64,000 nt of DNA. Origin: Neiella marina. Lineage in GTDB: Bacteria; Pseudomonadota; Gammaproteobacteria; Enterobacterales; Neiellaceae. Position 1 is the stretch's first letter; the number at the start of each line of letters is the position of its first letter. This document shows, in pieces, positions 60,247-64,000 of the stretch. The position numbers and the translations under genes are program-made. The notes under the pieces are model-generated. The model was not told where the DNA came from and did no database searches. It saw nothing but the letters and a program-made list of their open reading frames with translations. The stretch covers positions 365,809 to 429,808 of the forward strand of contig NZ_NGNS01000001.1 of NCBI RefSeq assembly GCF_002165625.1, written 5' to 3'.

Positions 60247-60323
60247 CTGGACTCTTTCAAGTGTTGGGCTAGGGCATGGTTCAAGGTACACTGTGCTTTT
60301 ATTTTCTGGTGCTCATTGACTGA

Positions 60324-63855
<3,532 letters not shown>

Positions 63856-63899
63856 TTAATAGAGTTGTTCTCGAGAGCAAAAAGGCAGCCGATTGGCCT

Positions 63900-63931
63900 G
63901 TCTCTTGATCACATCTTAGAGTTCAAGAGAC
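63900..63931. repeat. Inverted repeat after gyrB
   Basis: GTCTCTTGA and TCAAGAGAC are perfect 9-bp arms with a 14-nt loop. There is no T-tract, so a terminator is possible but not strong. It overlaps the stop of the minus-strand ORF entering from the right. Confidence 0.4.
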
Positions 63932-64000
63932 TTGGCTAGCTCGTACCCTTCAAGGATGGCTTGTAATTTGAGCCATCCTTGCCACAGCACTTTAACTGAA
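63916..64000 (-). CDS. C-terminal end of an ORF, possibly an IS4-like transposase
   Basis: On the minus strand the frame is open from the window edge to a TAA at 63916-63918, ending VLWQGWLKLQAILEGYELAKS plus four residues. The GW-L--I--GY-LA pattern recalls the last segment of IS4-family transposases, but 28 residues are too few to be sure. A perfect 10-bp hairpin (AAGGATGGCT and AGCCATCCTT, 63952-63980) lies within it. If it is an IS end, the inverted repeat at 63900 would be near its border. Confidence 0.3.
   Translation of the reverse strand, partial: SVKVLWQGWLKLQAILEGYELAKSLEL

Overview
The window is the replication-origin region of a gammaproteobacterial chromosome, probably a marine Alteromonadales-type organism. 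The conserved scaffold is gyrB, recF, dnaN, dnaA, rpmH, rnpA, yidD, yidC, mnmE, then mioC, oriC, mnmG, rsmG, parA, parB and atpIBEFHAGDC. A GATC-rich oriC with TTATCCACA boxes lies between mnmG and mioC, as in other Dam/SeqA gammaproteobacteria. The genus cannot be fixed from sequence alone. The marine guess rests on laminarin-type glycosidases, a sulfatase and a shewasin-like pepsin homologue.

Layout. 1-6132: a beta-glucan utilisation locus (C-terminal fragment of a possible Gfo/Idh oxidoreductase, GH30 lipoprotein, MFS symporter, membrane-bound AraC regulator, GH16 laminarinase). 6133-6839: hairpin-rich repeats and a parS-like palindrome. 6840-8666: ABC exporter. 8939-12286: the most notable part, a putative split-borosin RiPP locus. 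It has a borosin-type alpha-N-methyltransferase of the tetrapyrrole-methylase fold, two related precursor peptides, a GNAT acetyltransferase and a pepsin-family aspartic peptidase without signal peptide. 12294-18871: two tandem TPR-like sensor/GGDEF proteins, glmU, and a PAS-PAS-GGDEF protein. 19132-22070: M1-family peptidase and a DUF6702-like protein. 22067-26028: a large propeller-GGDEF-EAL sensor broken by one frameshift. 26297-27607: SPFH lipoprotein and a small membrane protein. 27608-28038: repeats. 28039-39482: ATP synthase operon, parB, parA, rsmG, mnmG. 39483-39829: oriC. 39830-48061: mioC, DUF481 protein, CDF transporter, sulfatase, FG-GAP/UnbV lipoprotein, mnmE. 48105-51348: a three-gene membrane operon (DUF2955-like, HlyD, AI-2E family). 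51516-53878: yidC, yidD, rnpA, rpmH. 54316-63855: dnaA, dnaN, two tandem REC-REC-histidine kinases inserted before recF, recF, gyrB. The right edge carries the end of another ORF, possibly an IS4-like transposase.

How it works together. The core genes serve replication initiation, chromosome partition, tRNA modification, membrane protein insertion and ATP synthesis. Accessory insertions interrupt this scaffold at several joints: between dnaN and recF, yidC and mnmE, mioC and mnmE, and atpC and glmU. Four GGDEF proteins within 14 kb point to heavy local investment in cyclic-di-GMP signalling. In the putative borosin locus, the methyltransferase would methylate backbone amides of the precursor cores. 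The pepsin-like protein is a candidate maturation peptidase, which is inference from position only. A modular intergenic repeat family occurs at three places, in both orientations and with one internally deleted copy.
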